Below, one piece after another: positions 34,444 to 45,621 of a stretch of 64,000 nt of DNA. The notes beneath the pieces were generated by a model that was not told the DNA's origin, searched no databases, and worked only from the letters and a program-made list of their open reading frames with translations. The stretch comes from Vitis vinifera (Eukaryota; Streptophyta; Magnoliopsida; Vitales; Vitaceae): contig NC_081817.1 of assembly GCF_030704535.1 (NCBI RefSeq), forward strand, positions 883,001-947,000. Direction: 5' to 3'. The stretch's first letter is position 1; each line of letters starts with the position of its first letter. The translations under genes were made by a program, and so were the position numbers.

Positions 34444-34760
34444 GGTGGAGCGGTAGAAATGGGTTTTGGGTGGGGAAAATAGAAAAAGGAAGAGGAATGA
34501 AGAAGAAGAGGGGAACCAGATATTGGAAGGGGGGAAAGGGTGTCGTATGGGTGGATGGGTGGGGAAAATAGAAAAAGGAAGAGGAATGAAAAAATGGAAG
34601 AAAGAAAATGGGGGCGGTCGGTGTGTGCGTGTTGGGAGTTGTGGAGTGTGTGTGTTTGGGGAGAAGAAAAATGGAGAAAAGATTGGAAAAAAAAAAAAAA
34701 AAAAGAGGAGCTGGAGTCGGTGGTCTGAGAAGTGGGGGAGGAGAGAGAATGGGGAAGTGG
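34370..34760. repeat. GA-rich low-complexity leader of segment C
   Basis: Purine-rich plus strand with a (GA)n run at about 34,413-34,440, several AGAAAAAGGAAGAGGAATGA units and a poly-A run at 34,687-34,704. The 191-codon frames on the minus strand (Ser/Pro/Phe-rich) are translations of this composition. Segment D has the same leader at 39,349-39,740 with a shorter GA run. Confidence 0.7.
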
Positions 34761-35717
34761 GTGGAGTGGTATATCGAGATTTGAAAAATCTGTGGCATTT
34801 TCTTGTATTTTTGTGGCATTCATGATCAAGATGGATCTAAACCATTCAAGTGCCGTGTGCACAACTCCACCCAAATACCGGCCATTGAAGGCAACATCTT
34901 CCTCCACTTGACGGGAGAAGTCATAAACATCTAGGAAAAAAAAATCAATGATGTCAATTCATTTTCATACATTTCATTTTTCATTGACTCTCATGCCTTC
35001 ATACTCAAATCTTATTACTCGGTCTTTAACTCATATATTATCCATCTAATTCATATATGATCGTATTATTTCATACATTAATTTAATTTTATATATTTAT
35101 AATTTCGTTTAACAATTCAAATTTCATCGTAAATGTCACGGGTATAAATTCAAATTTTCATTATTATAAAGTTTTCATTTAAATTTTTTTCAGGTGTCCT
35201 TTCTTCGGAAGGGCAAGATCCTACTCCTACCCCAACCCAAAGAAGGTGGCAAATTTACACCTCAACTTTCTTTGAATCTTCTTCTCAACTATATCCTTTA
35301 AAAGAGTGGAACGTTTGTGTTCCTTATGAAAGGGGCTTGTTCCGTGGCAGTACTAAGCCTCTCAGGAGTCTTTTCTGATTTGGACGGACCAACCTTCACA
35401 GAAATTAAATGGTTGGGAGTTGGGAGTTGGGAATTGGGATGGACCTATTCTAAAGTCCAAGTCTCCAGGAGACTAGGACTTGGGTTGGGACTTCAGATTT
35501 TTATTTTTGAAGTGTTGGAGACTTTTAGCATGTAGGGTGGTTTGTTGGAGGTAGTTAATTTTTTCTTTTTCCTCTTCCATCTTTAGTAGGGAGAAGAAAT
35601 ATGTGTAGAAGGATGTCATTGAATTTATATTTGATAATTATGTTTTAAAATGAATTTTTTTCAATTTATAAGTATATATATTTTAAAATTTTAATTAAAT
35701 AGCAATTTACTTTCAAT

Positions 35718-36048
35718 AGGGGCGGAGCCAATACTGGCTCCGGGCGCACTGCCTCCCCTCAAATTTTATAAATAAAAAATTTCCTTTGCTAATATAGGAA
35801 TTTTAGAAAGTTAAAAAAAAATAAATAGAAAAGCAAGTTTGCCCCTTCTAAAAAACTAATTTTATACTTGAAAAAAGAAAATAAATGGAATAAAAAAAAT
35901 AGAGAATCATCAATATTAAATAGATTTTATAAAATATTTGTTTGTTTGTATTTTTAAATTTATTTAATGTTAATAAAATTAAATTTATTTAAATCCTAAT
36001 ATATACAAAATAAATGGAACAAAATGAATTTTTATAATTTTATATTTG

Positions 36049-36138
<90 letters not shown>

Positions 36139-37082
36139 TGGTTATAGGCTATATTTTGTTTAATTTTGAAATTTTTTTAATGTTTATAGTCTATTTGATT
36201 GTCAGTTTTCTATTTTCAAATATAAAAAGTTGTTTTATCATTATTATTTGAAAACAATTTTTAAAAATAAAGTGAAATAGAAAACAATTTTTAGAAAATA
36301 AGTAGAATTTGTTTTTATCAGTTTTTAAAAACTAAAGGAAAATATGAGTCTATTTGACCATGTTTTCTGTAATTTGTTTTTAATAATTGTTTTTCATTCT
36401 TTTAACTTAAAAGTGGTTTTTAAAAATAAATTTTAGAAAACATAATCAGTCAGACTTTTAGGTTTAATCAAGTAGTTATTAATTCATAAATATGTACACA
36501 ATTATTCAAATATATGTTACTTCATTGTTGATGAAATTTAATTTTGTTTCAATATTTGATATTTTATTAAACATATATTTTTATTGTTAGGTTATTTTTA
36601 GTTTAATTTAAAGATTTTTATACATGTTTAGATTTTAGGTTAAATAAAACATTTATTAATTTAGAGTTGATTACCTAAATTTTAATAATGACATTATAAT
36701 TACATTATAGATAACTTTTAAATAAAAAATTTATCATTTTAAAAAATCCAAAAAAAAGTATTAGTTAAATTATTAATTTTTTCCAAAATTTCTCTAGCAA
36801 AATATTTCTAAAAATTTTGGTCAAATTTCTTACTAACTTAAAAAAAAAAAAAATTCACAAACACTATTTGAATTTTTTTGATAAACTTTTAATAAAATCT
36901 AAGACTCTTTTTTCAATGTTTTTAGTATTTTTGTTATTTAATTTTTCATATTATAAATTCCTCTTTTCTTTTATTGAATCATACCGATGTTACCATTTTT
37001 AAAATATGAAAATTTATTTATAATTATTATAATATTCAAATTTTTTATTCCCCTCACACCAAAATTTCTGGCTCTACAACTA
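35718..37082. mobile_element. Non-autonomous hAT element, copy in segment C
   Basis: Starts AGGGGCGGAGCC (one base shorter than the A copy) and ends GGCTCTACAACTA, flanked by CTTTCAAT at 35,710-35,717 and 37,083-37,090. The interior has a pure TA run of about 80 bp at 36,053-36,135 that is almost absent from the D copy, so it expanded after C and D separated or collapsed in D. Confidence 0.85.
36053..36135. repeat. TA microsatellite inside the hAT copy of segment C
   Basis: About forty TA units in a row. The A copy has about ten, the D copy about five. Useful as a marker and likely to be length-variable. Confidence 0.9.
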
Positions 37083-37155
37083 CTTTCAATATATCATATG
37101 ATGAAAAATATAGGCAATGTTTGAGAATTGTTTTCAAGAATAGTTTTTTAGTTTG

Positions 37156-37188
<33 letters not shown>

Positions 37189-37444
37189 AAATGTAAATAG
37201 TTCCCAAAATAAATTTTTGAGAAAAAATGGAAATTATATTTGCATCCACCAAATTGATATTTGTATCTATTCTATTTACACATCAACTTATGATTTTAAA
37301 CATTTTGCAAAATAGGCTCACAAATTCCTTCATGCCCTCATACAAAAAAGGGTATAGGTACATAGCTAAATCATCTCAAAAAAACAATTCTATGGTAACC
37401 CTATTAAAGTGAGTGATGAACTAATTGTAAGGAGAATTCTTAGA

Positions 37445-38130
37445 TGTTGATATTGTTGTCAACAATATTGACACAATTATGTTTATGTCTAGGATGTAAT
37501 GGAATTTGTCGTTTAAATGTTTTTATATTATGCTCATAATAACCACATTTATCACAACATTATGTGCGTTTAACCTTTTCATCTGAACAAATTCTTTCAT
37601 TTTTTTATCTTCTTACTAATTGCTGGCTTTTAGGTGGTAATACAACTCTATAACAAATGTATTTAGGAATTACCCAATCTTTGTTATTTCTAGTAGAATA
37701 TATAGATTTTGAATATGAAGATATAAGTGAGTTCATATAGTATTGAGAGCACATAATATAACACGACTTCTTTCCGTATCTACATGTAGCAATCATATGT
37801 GTACATGAAATATGGTCAAGATCAAACATCCTACATGTGCATTAACGGGTCTACAAATTAACTTGATCACTTATCCCAATATATTTGACATTGAACTCCC
37901 AAAAGTTGATAGAGTCAACATCATAACTTGATAATTTATTAAACCTTAAGTACAACTTGAGGTTAACCCATGTGGTAAAGCTTAATTTTCATTGACAATG
38001 TTTGTTGTTGGCGTTTTAAAAACCATCTTTGAAGTAAGTTTCTCAACTCTTCGACCATTCTCATAACTGAAAGATCTCTTGCATCTTTTAATGCAACATT
38101 CATGCACTCAACAATCTTGTAGTTATGATA
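37445..38130 (-). pseudogene. Mutator-type transposase remnant, segment C
   Basis: Minus-strand pieces include MFDLDHISCTHMIATCRYGK (the second half of the SWIM motif, from 37,829), then WVIPKYICYRVVLPPKSQQL. The first SWIM cysteines are lost here to an early stop or frame change. Same degenerate relic as in A, B and D. Confidence 0.7.
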
Positions 38131-40644
38131 TTATATTTGTTTCCATTATTATGTGACCGAGCCTATTGCTTAATTCCTACATCCGCTAAATAAATGGTTG
38201 CTCTAATTTTCCATGCATGTGATTTATTACTTATTATTATTTGACCTTGTCATATGGATAAAACTTTTCAACTTCTTTTGAATTAACTTTTCACTTTTTC
38301 ACATTTTAAAACTTATTTTTTAATAACTAACAATGAATATTTTTTTTTACCAACAATGGTGAAATAAGGTTTTAAATTTCTAGGAAACAAAAAGAAATAA
38401 AATGATAATATAAAAAAAAAAAAGTTGGTTGCTTACATTTTTAACATCTTTCGTGACTAAAAATAAAGAGCAGATGAAACAATAGTGAGAATTTAGGCTT
38501 TTTCTTAGTTGGGACACAAAAAGAAGGAGCAAATAGATGATCAAATAAAAAAATAAAAAGCTAATCTACTATAAAACGGAGGGAAAGAGAAAATTATGTT
38601 GAAGGGAAAAAAAAAGGGTATTTTTTGTCCTAATTGGATAATTTTTTCTACTTTTTGAGGGATAAATTATTCTTTTAAATATGAGAGTTATTTTAATCCC
38701 TTTTAACCAAATAACCCAAATTTAAAACGGTTAGAAAAGGTATTGAGAAGTTGTTTTGAAAGCTTAAAGCTGTGTCAAAAATGGTCAATGGGCTTGTACC
38801 TCCAACTTTTCCACCTTAGAAAAGCCTTAGGATTCAGAGAACCTTATCTATGAATTAGGTGAAAAGGAATGCCTTTCCCCTCTAACCATTATTAAAGCTA
38901 GCGAAGCATAAGAAGAGTCCACGTTTTTCCCCCACAAGAAAGCTAAAAGTTAGCTCAAAAGCCTCATAAGTCTCCTAGGAAAACTTATTATCTATGAATG
39001 GCAGCATTTTTAAAAATAGTTTTTTTCAGCTTATTATCTATGAATGGAGGCTTAATGCAAAACTTTTCAAGAGTATTTTGTTATATTTTCAATTGATTCT
39101 CATAATACTTAACAAAAAAAAGCCTTAAAACATATCATATTTGTTCTTAAAAAATAACCATTTTTCAAAAAATTATTCTTAGTAAAAAGTTTGTCAAACA
39201 CTTTTTTAAAATTGGAGTTAGGTTTTCTATTTTGACAAAAAAAATTATTTTCAAAAACTGTTTCCAACCACTAATTTAATTTAAAAACTTTAATTGTTAA
39301 ATGATATACCAACTACATATATTGAAACCGTGCAATGGGTTTGGGTGTTGTGGGTTGTAGGGTAGAGAGAAACAAAGAAAAATGGAGAACAAAAAAAAAA
39401 GAGAGAGAAATGGTGGAGCGGTAGAAATGGATTTTGGTGGGGAAAATAGAAAAAGGAAGAGGAATGAAGAAGAAGAGGGGAACCAGATATTGGAAGGGGG
39501 GAAAGGGTGTCTTATGGGATGGGTGGGGAAAATAGAAAAAGGAAGAGGAATGAAAAAATGGAAGAAAGAAAATGGGGGCGGTCGGTGTGTGCGTGTTGGG
39601 AGTTGTGGAGTGTGTGTGTTTGGGGAGAAGAAAAATGGAGAAAAGATTGGAAAAAAAAAAAAAAAAAAAAAGAGGAGCTGGAGTCGGTGGTCTGAGAAGT
39701 GGGGGAGGAGAGAGAATGGGGAAGTGGGTGGAGTGGTATATCGAGATTTGAAAAATCTGTGGCATTTTCTTGTATTTTTGTGGCATTCATGATCAAGATG
39801 GATCTAAACCATTCAAGTGCCGTGTGCACAACTCCACCCAAATACCGGCCATTGAAGGCAACATCTTCCTCCACTTGACGGGAGAAGTCATAAACATCTA
39901 GGAAAAAAAAATCAATGATGTCAATTCATTTTCATACATTTCATTTTTCATCGACTCTCATGGCTTCATACTCAAATCTTATATATTATCCATCTAGTAT
40001 TATTTCATACATTAATTTAATTTTATATATTTATAATTTCGTTTAACAATTCAATTTTTTCCTAAATGTCACGGGTATAAATTCAAATTTTCATTATTAT
40101 AAAGTTTTCATTTAAATTTTTTTCAGGTGTCCTTTCTTCAGAAGGGCAAGATCCTACTCCTACCCCAACCCAAAGAAGGTGGCAAATTTACACCTCAACT
40201 CTCTTTGAATCTTCTTCTCAACTATATCCTTTTAAAGAGTGGAACGTTTGTGTTCCTTATTAAAGGGGCTTGTTCCGTGGCAGTCACCTAAGCCTCTCAG
40301 GAGTCTTTTCTGATTTGGACGGACCAACCTTCACAGAAATTAAATGGTTGGGAGTTGGGAATTGGGATGGACCTATTCTAAAGTCCAAGTCTCCAGGAGA
40401 CTAGGACTTGGGTTGGGACTTCAGATTTTTATTTTTGAAGTGTTGGAGACTTTTAGCATGTAGGGTGGTTTGTTGGAGGTAGTTAATTTTTTCTTTTTCC
40501 TCTTCCATCTTTAGTAGGGAGAAGAAATATGTGTAGAAGGATGTCATTGAATTTATATTTGATAATTATGTTTTAAAATGCCTTTTTTCAATTTATAAGT
40601 ATATATATTTTAAAATTTTAATTAAATAGCAATTTACTTTCAAT

Positions 40645-41941
40645 AGGGGCGGAGCCAATACTGGCTCCGGGCGCACTGCCTCCCCTCAAATTTTATAAAT
40701 AAAAAATTTCCTTTGCTAATATAGGAATTTTAGAAAGTTAAAAAAAAATAAAAATAGAAAAGCAAGTTTGCCCCTTCTAAAAAACTAATTTTATACTTGA
40801 AAAAAGAAAATAAATGGAATAAAAAAAATTAGAGAATCATCAATATTAAATAGATTTTATAAAATATTTGTTTGTTTGTATTTTTAATTTTATTTAATGT
40901 TAATAAAATTAAATTTATTTAAATCCTAATATATACAAAATAAATGGAACAAACTATATATATATGGTTATAGGCTATATTTTGTTTAATTTTGAAATTT
41001 TTTTAATGTTTATAGTCTATTTGATTGTCAGTTTTTTGTTTTCAAATATAAAAAGTTGTTTTTAAAAATTTCTAACATTGTTTTATCATTATTATTTGAA
41101 AAAAATTTTTAAAAACAAAATGAAATAGAAAAAAAATTTTAGAAAATAAATAGGATTTGTTTTCATCAATTTTTAAAAACTAAAGGAAAATATGAGTCTA
41201 TTTGACCATGTTTTCTGTAATTTGTTTTTAATAATTGTTTTTCATTCTTTTAACTTAAAAGTGGTTTTTAAAAATAAATTTTAAAAAACATGATCAGTCA
41301 GACTTTTAGGTTTAATCAAGTAGTTGTTAATTCATGAATATGTACACAATTATTCAAATATATGTTACTTCATTGTTGATGAAATTTAATTTTGTTTCAA
41401 TATTTGATATTTTATTAAACATATATTTTTATTGATAGGTTATTTTTAGTTTAATTTAAAGATTTTTATACATGTTTAGATTTTTAGGTTAAATAAAACA
41501 TTTATTAATTTAGAGTTGATTACCTAAATTTTAATAATGACATTATAATTACATTATAGATAACTTTTAAATAAAAAATTTATCATTTTAAAAAATCCAA
41601 AAAGAAAGTATTAGTTAAATTATTAATTTTTTCCAAAATTTCTCTAGCAAAATATTTCTAAAAATTTTGGTCAAATTTCTTACTAACTTTAAAAAAAAAA
41701 AATTCACAAACACTATTTGAATTTTTTTGATAAACTTTTAATAAAATCTAAGACTCTTTTTTCAATGTTTTTAGTATTTTTGTTATTTAATTTTTCATAT
41801 TATAAATTCCTCTTTTCTTTTATTGAATCATACCAATGTTACCATTTTTAAAATATGAAAATTTATTTATAATTATTATAATATTCAAATTTTTTATTCC
41901 CCTCACACCAAAATTTCTGGCTCTACAACTACTTTCAATAT
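40645..41941. mobile_element. Non-autonomous hAT element, copy in segment D
   Basis: Starts AGGGGCGGAGCC and ends GGCTCTACAACTA, flanked by CTTTCAAT at 40,637-40,644 and 41,942-41,949. Shares the missing first C with the C copy, consistent with C and D being the most recent pair. Confidence 0.85.
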
Positions 41942-41996
41942 ATCATATGATGAAAAATATAGGCAATGTTTGAGAAGAATAGTTTTTTAGTTTATC

Positions 41997-42045
<49 letters not shown>

Positions 42046-42299
42046 AAATGTAAATAGTTCCCAAAATAAATTTTTGAGAAAAAATGGAAATTATATTTGC
42101 ATCCACCAAATTGATCTTTATATCCATTCTATTTACACATCAACTTATAATTTTAAACATTTTGCAAAATAGACTCACAAATTCCTTCATGCCCTCATAC
42201 AAAAAAAGGTATAGGTACATAACTAAATCATCTCAAAAAAACAATTCTATGGTAACACTATTAAAGTGAGTGATGAACTAATTGTAAAGAGAATTCTTA

Positions 42300-42988
42300 G
42301 ATGTTGATATTGTTGTCAACAATATTGACACAATTATGTTTATGTCTAGGATGTAATGAAATTGGTCGTTTGAATGTTTTTCTATTATGCTCATAATCAT
42401 CACATTTATCACTACATTATGTGCGTTTAACCTTTTCATCCGAACAAATTCTTTCATTTTTTTATCTTCTTACTAGTTGCTGACTTTTAGGTGATAATAC
42501 AACTCTATAAAAAAATGTATTTTTAGGAATTACCCAATCTTTGTTATTTCTAGTAGAATATATAGATTTTGAATATGAAGATATAAGTGAGTTCATATAG
42601 TATTGAGAGCACATAATATAGCACGACTTGTTTCCGTACCTACATGTAGCAATCGTATGTGTACATGAAATATGGTCAAGATCAAACATCCTACATGTGC
42701 ATTAACGGGTCTGCAAATTAACTTTATCACTTATCCCAACATATTTGATATTGAACTCCCAAAAGTTGATAGAGTCAACATCATAACTTGATAATTTATT
42801 AAACCTTAAGTACAACTTCAAGTTAACCCATGTGGTAAAGCTTAATTTTCATTAACAATGCTTGTTGTTGGCGATTTGAAAACCATCTCTGAAGTAAGTT
42901 TCTCAACTCTTTGACCATTCTTATAACTGAAAGATCTCTTACATCTTTTAATACAACATTCATGCACTCAACAATTTTGTAGTTATGA
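42300..42988 (-). pseudogene. Mutator-type transposase remnant, segment D
   Basis: Minus-strand pieces: MNVVLKDVRDLSVIRMVKEL and LRNLLQRWFSNRQQQAL (from about 42,963), then MFDLDHISCTHTIATCRYGN and a tail ending PKSQQLVRR. It is interrupted just upstream by the 1.2-kb insertion at 42,993-44,190; the rest of the block continues after it. Not functional. Confidence 0.72.
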
Positions 42989-42992
42989 TATT

Positions 42993-44190
42993 TAAGAAAA
43001 CAAAGGTTATGTTTAGTTAAGAAAAACACCCAAAAGGAGGGGAGGGGAGGGGAGGGGGGGGGGGGGGGTGAATTGGGTTTTTAAAATCTTTTCAATCACA
43101 ACAAAATTAAACAAAAGATAAGCAAAGTAAAGAGATAGAGTTGAGAGAATTCAATCTCGGGTTTATAGTGGTTCGAAAATTCCTTGCCTACATCCACTCT
43201 CCTCAACCTCCTAACCGAGTGAGGGTTCCACTAACTTGAAGCTTCAACTAAGCTTCCAATCTTCTTACACTTGGATTCCGGCTCCAATGGGCTCTTACAC
43301 AACCTCTTCAAGATTCAACCCTCTTGAAGGCTTTAACACTCGGATTGTTATAAGATATAATCACTCAACCTAGCTTAAAGATGACTCAAATACAAGACAA
43401 GGCTAGGATGATAAACAAGAGTGCACTAAAGGATATGTAAGTGGTGATTTAATGCACAATGAAGGAAATAATAGCTTTTTGATCAAGAACAGGTAGGTAG
43501 GCTTTGAATGCAATTGTTCTCTTGTCAATAAATGAAGTGGAACTCTCAATTTATAGGTTTCTAAGCTCGAGAGTCAAAATCAGCAAAAGGCAACCTCGTC
43601 CGATCGAGATAGGGGTCGACCGGTTCACTAGTCGTTGGAGCATTTAATTCATGACAGGTTACCATTGCCTCAATCAGACCTCGACCGGTAAATGAATCAC
43701 CTCGACCGGGAAGAAAAGGCTACTGGGAGAAAGAGAAGGTTTTTTAACCTTCCTCGACCGGTCCTCGATCGGACGACCTCAACCGGTCGACCGGTTGATC
43801 CTTTTTAGCCCCGAAAAACCTATTTTTTGATTCATTTCTTTTCTAACACTTAGACAAGGTCTTTAGGTAAATTATTAAGCCAATTTTGAAACATTTAGCC
43901 TAAGGTAAATTAGTTAAAAACTCGGGTTTTAATGAAATCAACATTTTAAATAATAAACCGAGTTTTCTAAGATGCATGAAAACATATGAAAATCCTAAGT
44001 GCACTCATGCATTCATCTTACATTAGTTTCCTATGATCTCAAGTCTTCCAAGCATCTTGATCTTGTATCCATTTGGTCATTTGATGAATTTTCGAGTTTA
44101 TACTTGTGATTCTTAAATATTAAACCAATTAGTTACTTAACCATAGTTTGTTATCATCAAAACCCGATTAAGAGAACCTTTGGGCTAACA
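42993..44190 (-). mobile_element. 1.2-kb insertion specific to segment D, possible solo LTR
   Basis: The insertion is bounded by the 5-bp word ATATT at 42,988-42,992 and 44,191-44,195, and segment C has the uninterrupted site (near 38,129). On the minus strand it starts TGTTAGCCCAAAGG and ends CAAAGGTTATG-complement, closing with TTTTCTTA. It contains a long G run (43,040-43,068) and, at 43,590-43,800, many copies of CGACCGG and GGTCGACCGG. TG at the 5' end and a 5-bp duplication suggest a solo LTR, but the 3' end is not CA, so a non-autonomous element of another kind remains possible. No coding capacity. Confidence 0.6.
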
Positions 44191-45621
44191 ATATTATATC
44201 TTTTGCCATTATTATGTAACCGAGCCTATTGCTTAATTCCTACATCCGCTAAATAAATCGATTTCTCTAATTTTCCATGCATGTGATTTATTACTTATTA
44301 TTATTTGACCTTGTCATATGGATAAAACTTTTCAACTTCTTTTGAATTAACTTTTCACTTTTTCACATTTTAAAACTTATTTTTTCATAACTAACAATGA
44401 ATTTTTTTTTACCAACAATGGTGACTAAAAAGAAATAAAATGATAATATAAAAAAAATATTGGCTGCTTACATTTTTAACATCTTTCGTGACTAAAAATA
44501 AAGAGTAGATGAAATAATAGTGAAAATTTAGGCTTTTTCTTCTGGACACAAAAAAAAAAAAGAGCAAATAGATGATCAAATAAAAAAATAAAAAGCTAAT
44601 CTACTATAAAATGGAGGTAACGAGAAAATGATGTTGAAGGGAAAAAAATTGGGTATTTTTGTCCTAATTGGATAATTTTTTCTACTTTTTGAGGGATAAA
44701 TTATTTTTTTAAATATGAGAGTTATTTTAATCCCTTTTAACCAAATAACCCAAATTTTAAACGGTTAGAAAAGGTATTGAGAAGTTGTTTTGAAAGCTTA
44801 AAGCTGTGTCAAAAATGGTCAATGGGCTTGTACCTCCAACTTTTCCACCTTAGAAAGCCTTAGGATTCAGAGAACCTTATCTATGAATTAGGTGAAAAGG
44901 AATGCCTCTCCCCTCTAACCATTATTAAAGCTAGCGAAGCATAAGAAGAGTCCACGTTTTTCCCCCACAAGAAAGCTAAAAGTTAGCTCAAAAGCCTCAT
45001 AAGTCTCCTAGGAAAACTTATTATCTATGAATGACAGCATTTTTAAAAATAGTTTTTTTCAGCTTATTATCTATGAATGGAGGCTTAATGCAAAACTTTT
45101 CAAGAGTATTTTGTTATATTTTCAATTGATTCTCATAACACTTAACAAAAAAAAGCCTAAAAACATATCATATTTGTTCTTAAAAAAGAACCATTTTTCA
45201 AAAAATTATTCTTAGTAAAAAGTTTGTCAAACACTTTTTTAAAATTGGAGTTAGGTTTTCTATTTTGACAAAAAAAATTATTTTCAAAAACTGTTTCCAA
45301 CCACTAATTTAATTTAAAAACTTTAATTGTTAAATGATATACCAACTACATATATTAAGTTGATTTTTTGCTAAAAACCCTAACACCAAACTTATCAGGC
45401 AACCGCTATTTTCTGAACTAATTTAATTTAAAAGCTTAAATTGTTAGATAATTAGCCATATGTATCAAGCCTACCCATGCTAAAAGCCCTAACAACATCA
45501 AACTCAAAACTTGATGCCAGAGGTCTTCATACTTCAACTTCAGCCTGATTACTCAACATACAGAGGCCACCATCCTCACAAAGAAAATGAAACTAAGCAG
45601 AACAACAAGCATACAATTAAT

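Larger units (their letters stand above)
34345..39323. repeat. Segment C of the array (no kinase gene)
   Basis: Segment C begins GAAACCGTGCAATGGGTTTG and is repeated, with small indels, from 39,324. It has a GA-rich leader not present in A or B, then the spacer, hAT element and transposase remnant. At 39,323 it breaks off at ACTACATATATT, the point where segments B and D run on toward the kinase gene (D continues AAGTTGATTTTT at 45,357). The kinase gene is therefore absent from this copy. The C-D period is about 4,979 bp. Confidence 0.85.

Noticed and set aside
34244..34907. Two overlapping 191-codon minus-strand frames, Ser/Pro/Phe-rich, repeated near 39,313-39,874
   Set aside because: They arise from the GA/CT-rich low-complexity leader. 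Indels between C and D break the frames differently, so there is no sign of coding constraint.
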